NCBI GenBank assembly: GCA_002394305.1
Contig: DGTM01000035.1
Span: forward strand, 60,358 to 78,650
Length of the DNA stretch: 18,293 bases
DNA from: Prevotellaceae bacterium UBA4336
Lineage (GTDB): Bacteria > Bacteroidota > Bacteroidia > Bacteroidales > Bacteroidaceae
Direction: 5' to 3'
Of this stretch, positions 7,474-14,790 are shown in pieces. Position numbers and translations under genes: made by a program. Under the pieces are notes generated by a model, which did no database searches, had not been told where the DNA came from, and worked only from the letters and a program-made list of their open reading frames with translations. Within the stretch, counting starts at the first letter, position 1. Each line of letters starts with the position of its first letter.

Positions 7474-7500
7474 GACCTCTGCCCCTAAACGGCAGAGGTC
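7474..7500 (+). terminator. 10-bp-stem hairpin downstream of PLD copy 1
   Basis: GACCTCTGCC (7474-7483) and GGCAGAGGTC (7491-7500) form a perfect 10-bp stem with a 7-base loop. The following bases are only moderately T-rich, then TTACTTTG (7506-7513) resembles a -7 element and leads to TTTGCACTCAGAA. The same hairpin plus downstream text follows PLD copy 2. It could be a terminator, an operator or an mRNA leader of the gene behind it. Confidence 0.5.
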
Positions 7501-7550
7501 GTTGCTTACTTTGCACTCAGAATCGTTTTAATCTCAAAAGGCAAAGTCAG

Positions 7551-7730
7551 ATGGCTACGAAAAAGAAGATGGATTTGCTCACGGCTGTGGAGCAGATTGT
7601 GGACAAAGCAAAGGGTTCGGGACTCAGCAGCGAGTTCTATCGCAAGGCTGACAAATACATTAAATATATGTCAGACTCTCTGCTTATTGCGACAGCGAGA
7701 AATTGCAGTCGAAGGAAACACGCAGAATAG
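7551..7730 (+). pseudogene. Broken 5' end of a gene, possibly an AAA-ATPase of Bacteroidales
   Basis: The ATG at 7551 opens a 59-codon frame: MATKKKMDLLTAVEQIVDKA, then a helical stretch to about residue 43 (ADKYIKYMSDSL), and then IATARNCSRRKHAE before a stop, which does not look like continued protein. The first 43 residues recall the N-terminal region of large Bacteroidales AAA ATPases, which I know only from memory. The truncation point, near 7680, would be a deletion or rearrangement junction, because the next gene has its own promoter. It starts 50 bases after the hairpin, in the same position as the 212-aa gene behind PLD copy 2. It may alternatively be a real short gene. Confidence 0.45.
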
Positions 7731-7760
7731 GGTTCTGATTGCAAAATATTTACAGATGGC

Positions 7761-7790
7761 TTGGATGTAAGGGAAAATGTCGTAACTTTG
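7761..7790 (+). promoter_or_regulatory. Promoter of the RhuM-Doc gene
   Basis: TTG at 7761-7763, a 19-base spacer and TAACTTTG at 7783-7790 fit the Bacteroidetes consensus, 17 bases before the ATG at 7808. It supports that start over an ATG 69 bases upstream. Confidence 0.65.
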
Positions 7791-7807
7791 CAGAAAGTTC
7801 AAGAACT

Positions 7808-8803
7808 ATGGAAGAGAATAAGATAATAATCTACACGGATGAAACTAATTCCATTCAACTTGAGGTCAGAATGGAGAGAGAGATGGTTTGGGTAACACGC
7901 CAGCAACTTGCGGTGCTATTTGAAAGGGACTATAAGACCATCAGCAAACACATCAACAATGCACTCAAAGAGGAATTGGCAGACGAAGTGGTAGTCGCAA
8001 AATTTGCGAACACCACTCGGCATGGTGCAATTGAGGATAAAACCCAAACCCATGAAAAGGAGTATTTCAACTTGGAAATGGTGACTTCTGTAGGTTACAG
8101 GGTGAAAAGCAAGAGGGGGATTCAGTTTAGGAAGTGGGCCAACAAGATTCTGAAGGACTACCTCATCAAGGGTTATGCGGTCAACGAGCGCATGCGAAAG
8201 GAACAGATAGGTGAGTTTCGTCAGCTGGTCGGAATGCTTGGGCGTGCCGTACAAAGCCAGCCCCTGCTCTCCACCGACGAAACGAATGCCCTCTTCGAAG
8301 TGGTGACGGACTACACCTACGCCCTCGACACGCTCGACAACTACGACTACGAGCGACTGACCATTGAGAAGACCACGAAGGAAGAACCCTTCCACGCCAC
8401 CTACGAGAATGCTATGGAAGAGATTCATCGCCTTCGCGAGAAGTTTGGCGGCTCCGTCTTGTTTGGTAACGAGAAGGACGACTCCTTCAAGAGCAGCATC
8501 GGACAGATATATCAGACCTTTGGCGGCGAGGAACTCTATCCCAGCGTAGAGGAGAAAGCCGCCATGCTCTTGTATCTCGTCACCAAGAACCATTCCTTCA
8601 GCGACGGCAATAAACGCATCGCAGCCACCTTGTTCCTCTGGTTCCTCAACAACAACGGCATTCTCTATCGCAAAGACGGCTCAAAACGTCTCGCCGACAA
8701 CACCCTCGTAGCCCTGACCCTGATGATTGCCGAGAGCAAGACAGAGGAAAAGGACGTGATGGTGAAGGTGGTAGTTAATTTGATTAATCAGAAAAATGAA
8801 TAA
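7808..8803 (+). CDS. RhuM-family protein with Fic/Doc domain
   Basis: A 331-residue protein. Residues about 1-130 match the RhuM (virulence protein) family: WVTRQQLAVLFERDYKTISKH (28-48) is a helix-turn-helix-like segment, and YFNLEMVTSVGYRVKS (86-101) is typical. The C-terminal part carries a Fic/Doc fold with NHSFSDGNKRIAATLFL (261-277), where H262 is catalytic. The GNKR form without the second arginine is closer to Doc kinases than to AMPylating Fic enzymes. Targets are unknown; Doc itself phosphorylates EF-Tu. No Phd-like antitoxin gene adjoins it. Such genes are frequent passengers in restriction and mobile islands. Transcribed from its own promoter; its stop is five bases from the exonuclease remnant. 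Confidence 0.87.
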   Translation: MEENKIIIYTDETNSIQLEVRMEREMVWVTRQQLAVLFERDYKTISKHINNALKEELADEVVVAKFANTTRHGAIEDKTQTHEKEYFNLEMVTSVGYRVKSKRGIQFRKWANKILKDYLIKGYAVNERMRKEQIGEFRQLVGMLGRAVQSQPLLSTDETNALFEVVTDYTYALDTLDNYDYERLTIEKTTKEEPFHATYENAMEEIHRLREKFGGSVLFGNEKDDSFKSSIGQIYQTFGGEELYPSVEEKAAMLLYLVTKNHSFSDGNKRIAATLFLWFLNNNGILYRKDGSKRLADNTLVALTLMIAESKTEEKDVMVKVVVNLINQKNE

Positions 8804-8807
8804 CGAT

Positions 8808-8855
8808 CTTGCCGATGCCGAAGCATGTGCTTGGATAGCTAGAGAAATATTGTAA
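8808..8855 (+). pseudogene. Remnant of a DEDDh exonuclease gene 3' end
   Basis: The frame CTT GCC GAT to TTG TAA encodes LADAEACAWIAREIL and a stop, identical to the last 15 residues of the exonuclease at 3968-4459. At DNA level 39 of 48 bases agree and every difference is synonymous; the longest exact match is 14 bases (8811-8824 with 4415-4428). The upstream nine tenths of the gene are absent, and homology starts four bases after the RhuM-Doc stop codon. The pattern says this was a functional homologous gene end, not a recent copy of the upstream one. Confidence 0.8.
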
Positions 8856-8891
8856 CGACTACAAAAATATTGACATTAAATTTTGAATACA

Positions 8892-10775
8892 ATGGCAGAA
8901 AATTCAATAGAGATGAAATCTGTTAGCGACCTTCTGGGGATTAAGTTTTTTATCCCTAGTTATCAACGTGGCTATCGATGGACTGAACAACAGGTGAAAG
9001 ATATTTTGAATGACATCAATGATTTTAAGCCTGTTAGGTTTAAGAACTCGGATGACGAAACATGGTATTGTCTTCAACCGCTTGTGGTTAAAAAGATGGA
9101 AGAAGCAGACCCTCATTTAGAGAAAGAGTCAGATAAACAAGGTTGGTATGAAGTTATTGACGGGCAGCAACGGTTAACCACAATCTTTTTAATTATTCAC
9201 TATTTTAATGAAATGTGGGTAGGAAAGCAGAAGACCCCGCTTCCTACTATTAAATATGCGACAAGGAATGATGGTTATGAATATCTGAAGATGTTGGAAA
9301 TCAACGATAACCAAGAAGCCGCCACTTCGGGCAAGGAGTTTAAGGACTACATCGATTACCATTATATGCAACAAGCCTATGGCACCATCCACGCATGGGC
9401 CTGCAAGCAAGGGTCTTCTTTCAATAATAATGAGTTTCAATCCAAATTTATCCATCGTACAAGGGTAATTTGGTATGAAACCGTTGATGAAGACCCTATA
9501 AAGGTCTTTACTCGACTTAATATCGGAAAAATCTCACTTACCAACGCAGAACTTATCAAAGCGTTGTTCCTCAATCGTTCAAACTTTCAGGTGTCAGACA
9601 ACAATCATCTGAAGTTGAGGCAACAGGAAATGGCTAGTGAATGGGATCATATCGAGTATTCATTGCAAAACGATGAATTTTGGCTGTTTCTGAATGAGCC
9701 TGGTTATACGCGTCCGACAAGAATAGACTTTGTTTTCGACTTGATTTGTAAACAAAACGAATTGGAACTGGACGAAAAGATATATGAACAAATCGGTTCT
9801 GATGACTATAGGACTTTCCGTTACTTCTATGAGTGTTTCCATACAGAGCTAGCCGATGTCAAAAAGTGTTGGAACAAAGTAAAATCATATTTTCAGACCT
9901 TCAGGGAATGGTATGACGATTTGGAACTATATCACTATATCGGATACCTGATAGTGTATGGGCATACCTTACCCGACCTTGTTGCGGCATGGAACGAATC
10001 GAAAGACAAGGACTCCTACCTAAACGACCTAAAGGAGAAAATAAAGGATAGGATAACAAAATGTCCACCTCTTGATTTCCAATACAAGGAAGATGGTAGC
10101 AATAAGGGAGGGTGCAAGCCTATTTTGCTTTTCCACAACATTCAGACCGTAATTGGCCAAAACAAGAACAATCTCAACAATGAGAAATATCAAATAGAAG
10201 TATTTTACAAATTTCCATTTCATCTGTATAAAATTGAGAGTTGGGACGTGGAACACATCAATTCCAACACGACAAATGAGGAAGATGACTTGGAAACACA
10301 AAAGCAATGGCTGCTGAATGTTTACTTGAGTGCTGATAATGAGATGCATGAGAAAATTCGTGATTTCTTTGAAGAGACGGATGAAGATAGGAGAAAAAGA
10401 CTCTTTCAACAAATAAAACGTAAGTTCCCCCAAGCAGAAGAATGGACTGGCGAGGACAAGAACAGAATCTGGAACTATACGCTATTGGACTCATCCACCA
10501 ATCGTAGCTATGGGAATGCCTTGTTCTCAGGAAAACGCCGTGTCATTATCGGCAAGGACAAAGGCATGTGCATCGCTGTTCCAAAGATGACCAAAGACGG
10601 GAAACTACAGTTGACCGAAGAAACCAGAGCCAAGTCGTCCTTTGTGCCACCTTGTACAAAACAAGTGTTTATGAAATACTATTCTGCAATCATGACAGAT
10701 GCCAATTATTGGACAAAGATAGATGCCGAAGGTTATATGAATGATATAAAGGAATGTTTAAAAATTTTAGAGTAA
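8892..10775 (+). CDS. DUF262-DUF1524 protein, first gene of module B
   Basis: A 627-residue protein. DUF262 motifs are FFIPSYQRGYRW (19-30), VIDGQQRLTT (88-97) and VFTRLNIGKISLTNAELIKA (205-224). The C-terminal HNH-type half has WDVEHIN (451-457, H455) and NYTLLDSSTNRSYGNALF (528-545) followed by GKRR, then PCTKQVFMKYYS (587-598). It is therefore a predicted nucleotide-dependent nuclease of the GmrSD/SspE superfamily, but of a different subfamily from the module A protein: the two share only the core motifs. The ATG at 8892 is preferred to a TTG nine bases upstream. The exonuclease remnant lies just before it; TAAATTTTG (8877-8885) is a weak promoter candidate. The next gene starts after a single base. 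Confidence 0.88.
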   Translation: MAENSIEMKSVSDLLGIKFFIPSYQRGYRWTEQQVKDILNDINDFKPVRFKNSDDETWYCLQPLVVKKMEEADPHLEKESDKQGWYEVIDGQQRLTTIFLIIHYFNEMWVGKQKTPLPTIKYATRNDGYEYLKMLEINDNQEAATSGKEFKDYIDYHYMQQAYGTIHAWACKQGSSFNNNEFQSKFIHRTRVIWYETVDEDPIKVFTRLNIGKISLTNAELIKALFLNRSNFQVSDNNHLKLRQQEMASEWDHIEYSLQNDEFWLFLNEPGYTRPTRIDFVFDLICKQNELELDEKIYEQIGSDDYRTFRYFYECFHTELADVKKCWNKVKSYFQTFREWYDDLELYHYIGYLIVYGHTLPDLVAAWNESKDKDSYLNDLKEKIKDRITKCPPLDFQYKEDGSNKGGCKPILLFHNIQTVIGQNKNNLNNEKYQIEVFYKFPFHLYKIESWDVEHINSNTTNEEDDLETQKQWLLNVYLSADNEMHEKIRDFFEETDEDRRKRLFQQIKRKFPQAEEWTGEDKNRIWNYTLLDSSTNRSYGNALFSGKRRVIIGKDKGMCIAVPKMTKDGKLQLTEETRAKSSFVPPCTKQVFMKYYSAIMTDANYWTKIDAEGYMNDIKECLKILE

Positions 10776-10776
10776 T

Positions 10777-13353
10777 ATGACAAGCAAAACGTCCTTTTGG
10801 GAATTTATAAGGAATAATAATATAGAAATTCCCATCATCCAGCGAGACTATGCGCAGGGAAGATTAGGTAGGGAGAATCTCCGTAAGAATTTTCTGTGTG
10901 ATTTAAAGAAGGCTTTGGATAATGAGCCTCCATACAAGGATGCAGAAATGAAGTTGGATTTTGTATATGGGTCAACAGAGAACGGCAGACTCAATCCATT
11001 GGATGGTCAGCAACGTCTAACAACCCTCTGGCTACTGCATTGGTATATTGCACTACGAGCAGGGGAGCTGACCGATGATAATTGTGCCATCTTCAGAAAG
11101 TTTTCATACGAGACGAGAATCTCGTCCCGGGAATTCTGTCAACATTTGTGCATACCACACAACTTTGAGGATTTCGACGGCTGCAACATCGTTGGGTTTA
11201 TAACGAAGCAGACTTGGTTCTATTCGGCTTGGCAACAAGATCCGACAATTCAGTCCATGCTGAGAATGTTGGGAGGCACAAAAATCACCAACAAGCAAAA
11301 TGAAGATATAATTGATGGAGTGGAAGAAGTGTTCAATTCCATTTCCGATTGTTCAAAAGAAGACGATAACAGTTTGTCACAAGTAACCTTTGGCGATTAC
11401 TGGAAGAAGCTGACTGACGGGGATTTGTGCCCCATTGTCTTTTATAACCTTCCGCTTCGTGATTTCGGGCTTTCCGACGACTTATATATCAAGATGAATG
11501 CCCGCGGTAAGCAATTAACAAGCTTTGAAAATTTCAAGGCAGACCTAATTGGATACATAACAACCCAGGCAGATGAAGAAAGTGTAAGGAACAATCAACC
11601 CAATGAATGGAACCGCCTTTTAGACATCCGTGAAGGGTTGCCTATCAAATTTGATAACGACTGGACTGATATCTTTTGGGAAAATAAGTCAAAGGGGATA
11701 AAGAATAAGGATGGCAAGATGATAAAATCAAAGCAAATAGATGAAATCTTCTTTGCTTTTATGAACCGGATTTTCTGGAATGAATTGTTTATAGCTAAAG
11801 ACCCCGACAACCCCTCAAGTTATATACTTGATATCGGTAAAGGTGATGAGGGCTCAACTCAGGAAAGCAAAAATGCTTCATATAGGTATCTTAATGATTC
11901 TGGTAACCGCAATCCGAGTGATTATGACACCAAAATAGCCTACCACGGTTTGGACGAATACAAATATGCCAACGGAATTCCACTTGGATTTTTCGTGAAA
12001 TTGCAAAAAGTTCTAAACAATTATTACCGTTATTCCAAGACTCAGACTTTGCCGACATGTTCTTGGGATGCGGGGTTTAGATTCATCCCCCAGTACGTTG
12101 AAGATGAATGCTCAAATAATATAGAAATAACAAATAATGCCAACGACAAGATTCTCCGAGTGACAACTCTAAACCAGACACAACGAATCGTCTTTTTTGC
12201 TATCTGCAAGTATTTCGACCACGATGAGACTGTGGTTGACACTGAGACATCGTTAAAACAATGGATGCGTGTTGTTTGGAATCTGGTTTCCGGTCAGGGC
12301 GAGGATGGAAGGCCACAGATTAGAAGTGTCATGGCAATGCGTACAGCGATAGAACATATTGACCAGCTCGACACTCATGCCCCATATCGCAGTTTGGGCG
12401 AAATGCCTTGTGACGAAGGGGCTTCTGATTTCTCAAGCAGATGGAATGAGGAGATTCATAAGGCAAGACAAATTGTTTCAGGAGAAGTTCGTGCCGACGG
12501 AAAAAAGTGGGAGGAAGTCATTATTGATGCTGAACAGTATGCTTTTTTCAGAGGTAGTATCCGCTTTCTGTTTCAAGATGAAAACGGACAACTTGACTGG
12601 TCTTTGTTCGATTTGAAGTTTGAACATGCAAAACAGTACTTCCTTGAAGTGACACCACCGAAAGCTTCCGCTATGCAAGAGCCGTATCACAATGCAGATT
12701 TGCTAAAGAAGATGATGAGTTGGTTTACTGCCGATACATTCTGGAATGTTTTGTGGTACAAACATAGAACGTTCAATAATAAGCCGGAAACATGGATGTA
12801 TTACCTGCTGAACACAAATAACTACATGGCCGTACATCACTTGATGCTTGGCGAAAGAAACAGTTCCAATGCAGAGGATGTTCACTCAAATGACATCGTA
12901 AGACGAACGTTATACATTCTCGCCAATTCTTCACTTTTGGAGTTCGTCAGAACAAACATTCCAAATTCGTGGATTCGCGATTATCATAATCATAAAGCCA
13001 TATTTCCCAGCGCAAAGGGCGTGTTTCTTGATGCGGAGGTAAGAGACTCTGTTCTTGCTTCCACGAACAATGTGGAAATCAGGGGGGAACACATCATTCC
13101 TGATACCATGCTACTTTATGGGTCGGATATCAATTTCACATTTAATGATTATAATTTCCAGTGGTATCGTAACGACAACTTGTATCTTATGGAGAAGGAG
13201 AGATACTGGGAATACATGGTTAAGGACGAAAAAGCGCAAAAAGACATAAACAAGTATTATTGCATCAGTGCCAAGGACAGGGTAAAGGATGCCAATGATT
13301 TGATTCAGATGCTGAATGAACTCATTGGCGATGTAAAACAACATGCATTATGA
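10777..13353 (+). CDS. Large DUF262 protein without recognisable DUF1524, second gene of module B
   Basis: An 858-residue protein. The N-terminal DUF262 domain is clear: IEIPIIQRDYAQGR (16-29), LDFVYG (60-65), PLDGQQRLTTL (74-84), and LYIKMNARGKQLTSFENFKA (236-255). The remaining 600 residues are not recognised. Near the end GEHIIPDTMLL (770-780) has an EHI like DUF1524, but the N-G-N-x-x-F-x-x-K part is missing; instead an aromatic-rich stretch with NDNLYLMEKERYW follows. Whether it cuts DNA is therefore open. It begins one base after the smaller DUF262 gene and ends in an ATGA overlap with the next gene. A pair of unequal DUF262 proteins suggests a heteromeric complex in which the smaller one brings the nuclease and this one senses or regulates, which is inference. 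Confidence 0.82.
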   Translation: MTSKTSFWEFIRNNNIEIPIIQRDYAQGRLGRENLRKNFLCDLKKALDNEPPYKDAEMKLDFVYGSTENGRLNPLDGQQRLTTLWLLHWYIALRAGELTDDNCAIFRKFSYETRISSREFCQHLCIPHNFEDFDGCNIVGFITKQTWFYSAWQQDPTIQSMLRMLGGTKITNKQNEDIIDGVEEVFNSISDCSKEDDNSLSQVTFGDYWKKLTDGDLCPIVFYNLPLRDFGLSDDLYIKMNARGKQLTSFENFKADLIGYITTQADEESVRNNQPNEWNRLLDIREGLPIKFDNDWTDIFWENKSKGIKNKDGKMIKSKQIDEIFFAFMNRIFWNELFIAKDPDNPSSYILDIGKGDEGSTQESKNASYRYLNDSGNRNPSDYDTKIAYHGLDEYKYANGIPLGFFVKLQKVLNNYYRYSKTQTLPTCSWDAGFRFIPQYVEDECSNNIEITNNANDKILRVTTLNQTQRIVFFAICKYFDHDETVVDTETSLKQWMRVVWNLVSGQGEDGRPQIRSVMAMRTAIEHIDQLDTHAPYRSLGEMPCDEGASDFSSRWNEEIHKARQIVSGEVRADGKKWEEVIIDAEQYAFFRGSIRFLFQDENGQLDWSLFDLKFEHAKQYFLEVTPPKASAMQEPYHNADLLKKMMSWFTADTFWNVLWYKHRTFNNKPETWMYYLLNTNNYMAVHHLMLGERNSSNAEDVHSNDIVRRTLYILANSSLLEFVRTNIPNSWIRDYHNHKAIFPSAKGVFLDAEVRDSVLASTNNVEIRGEHIIPDTMLLYGSDINFTFNDYNFQWYRNDNLYLMEKERYWEYMVKDEKAQKDINKYYCISAKDRVKDANDLIQMLNELIGDVKQHAL

Positions 13354-14186
13354 CACAAGACATCTATATATCAGAATGGCTAGAGAAGAACTATAAGGTC
13401 GTTTATGACCAGCTTTCTACAGCCTTGTTAGAAGTGAACAGTTCTCCCAAAGTGTTGCCATACTCAAATGAGGTATGGTGTCGTGATTATATGCCCGTCC
13501 ATATCGGAAGAGGAAGCTATGTCGGCTTTCATTTCCGTCCGGATTATCTTTGGAATACTCCCAAATATCAGAAATACATCACTCGACAGAGATTGGCCGT
13601 AGAGGACTTGTCGATAAACTTTTCTGATGCAGTAGATCTGTTCCTTGATGGCGGTAATTACGTGCGTTGTGATGATAAGGTTGTAATGACAGATAAGATT
13701 TTTGCAGAAAACCCCAATTGGAGGCCCTTGGCTTTGCTTGATCGGCTCGAAGATGCCTTTCAGGCAGAAGTCTTTCTCTTGCCGTGGGATATGAGTGAAT
13801 CTTATGGGCACTCAGACGGAATGGTGGCATGGATTGACGGTGGACGTATCTTACTGAACAACTATCATCAGTTGGAGAGGGGTAAAAATAAACCTTTTAC
13901 AAGGCGCATACGCAAAATCCTTTGCGAACAATTCGATGTTGTTGAACTTGAATATGAAGGCCATCCGTCTCGCGACAGCTGGTGTTACCTGAATTTTCTC
14001 GAAACAGATGATGCCATTATCTTGCCAGCACTGTCTCTGAATCATGAAAGTGAAGAAGACGAGGCGGCTTTATCCCAATTTCAGCACATATTCCCTAATA
14101 AGGTAATTAAGCAGGTTTATGCGAAGCCGCTAATCCGACATGGTGGTGCTCTTCATTGTGCAACTTGGAATCATTACCTTTTATGA
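13350..14186 (+). CDS. Agmatine deiminase family (guanidino-modifying) enzyme, third gene of module B
   Basis: A 278-residue protein of the PPAD/agmatine deiminase fold. The active-site pattern is complete: WCRDYMPV (43-50, D46), LDGGNYV (99-105), YGHSDGMVAWI (152-162, H154 and D156) and GGALHCATWN (265-274, nucleophile C270). Family members hydrolyse a guanidino group to a ureido group with release of ammonia, acting on agmatine or peptidyl-arginine. It is about 70 to 90 residues shorter than usual agmatine deiminases, lacks their TDGH version of the histidine motif, and no putrescine-pathway gene is near, so the metabolic assignment is doubtful. No signal peptide is seen, so it should act in the cytoplasm. 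Start and end overlap both neighbours by ATGA (13350-13353, 14183-14186), indicating coupled translation and matched amounts. Confidence 0.85.
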   Translation: MTQDIYISEWLEKNYKVVYDQLSTALLEVNSSPKVLPYSNEVWCRDYMPVHIGRGSYVGFHFRPDYLWNTPKYQKYITRQRLAVEDLSINFSDAVDLFLDGGNYVRCDDKVVMTDKIFAENPNWRPLALLDRLEDAFQAEVFLLPWDMSESYGHSDGMVAWIDGGRILLNNYHQLERGKNKPFTRRIRKILCEQFDVVELEYEGHPSRDSWCYLNFLETDDAIILPALSLNHESEEDEAALSQFQHIFPNKVIKQVYAKPLIRHGGALHCATWNHYLL

Positions 14187-14695
14187 CAGTATACATCTCC
14201 AACTCCGACCATTACAAAGAGGTGCTTTCACGGGTTCAATCCGTGAAGCAGACGCTTTGGATTGGGACTGCCGACATTAAAGACCTTTACGTTGAGGTGG
14301 GCAAGGAAACAAAACCTTTCCTTGCTCTCATTGCTCAGCTCATTCGTAAAGGTGTGGAGGTACGGCTCATTCATGCTAAAGAGCCTGGTCCGAACTTCAG
14401 GGAGGACTTCGACAAGTATCCTGTCCTGTACGACCGCTTGGAGCGTGTGCTTTGTCCGCGAGTCCACTTAAAGATGCTGGTCTTTGACTGCAAGGAGGTG
14501 TATGTGGGAAGCGCGAACCTTACAGGTGCCGGCATCGGAATGAAGACAGACAACAAGCGAAACTTCGAGGCTGGCATCCTGACAGATGACCCAGAAATCG
14601 TGGAGCAGGCAATGAACCAGTTCGACGAAGTCTGGATAGGGAAACACTGCAAGACCTGCAAGCGAAGAGACTTCTGCCTTGACCCAATCGCATAA
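14183..14695 (+). CDS. Single-HKD phospholipase-D-family nuclease-like protein, copy 2
   Basis: Last gene of module B, 170 residues, 163 of them identical to copy 1. The HKD motif reads HLKMLVFD (95-102) with GSAN at 109-112 and E129, and the C-terminal H-C-x2-C-x5-C group is unchanged. The ATG overlaps the stop of the deiminase gene (ATGA), which fixes the start; an upstream ATG at 14156 would lie inside the deiminase gene. DNA identity with copy 1 is 474 of 502, without gaps, from 14194 to the stop; before that point the sequences are unrelated. Strict conservation in two different operons argues for a working protein that serves both systems, or for gene conversion between copies. Confidence 0.88.
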   Translation: MTVYISNSDHYKEVLSRVQSVKQTLWIGTADIKDLYVEVGKETKPFLALIAQLIRKGVEVRLIHAKEPGPNFREDFDKYPVLYDRLERVLCPRVHLKMLVFDCKEVYVGSANLTGAGIGMKTDNKRNFEAGILTDDPEIVEQAMNQFDEVWIGKHCKTCKRRDFCLDPIA

Positions 14696-14724
14696 ATCTT
14701 TTCGATAAAAGTTCACTTTCTTTA

Positions 14725-14751
14725 GACTTCTGCCCCGATACGGCAGAGGTC
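14725..14751 (+). terminator. 10-bp-stem hairpin downstream of PLD copy 2
   Basis: GACTTCTGCC (14725-14734) pairs with GGCAGAGGTC (14742-14751) around a 7-base loop; one pair is G-U in RNA. A T-rich run (tttgttttcttt) follows, which favours termination. The loop and the flanks differ from copy 1, but the stem and the downstream TTTGCACTCAGAA are kept. Confidence 0.55.
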
Positions 14752-14790
14752 TTTGTTTTCTTTGCACTCAGAAACATTTAATCAAAGGCT

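Noticed and set aside
5108..10775. The two DUF262-DUF1524 genes as recent duplicates of each other
   Set aside because: They differ in length (557 and 627 residues) and share only the core motifs, unlike the PLD copies, which are truly duplicated.
13350..14186. Agmatine-to-putrescine pathway gene
   Set aside because: No partner genes (carbamoylputrescine hydrolase, arginine decarboxylase) are near, the protein is short, and the overlaps tie it to the nuclease operon.
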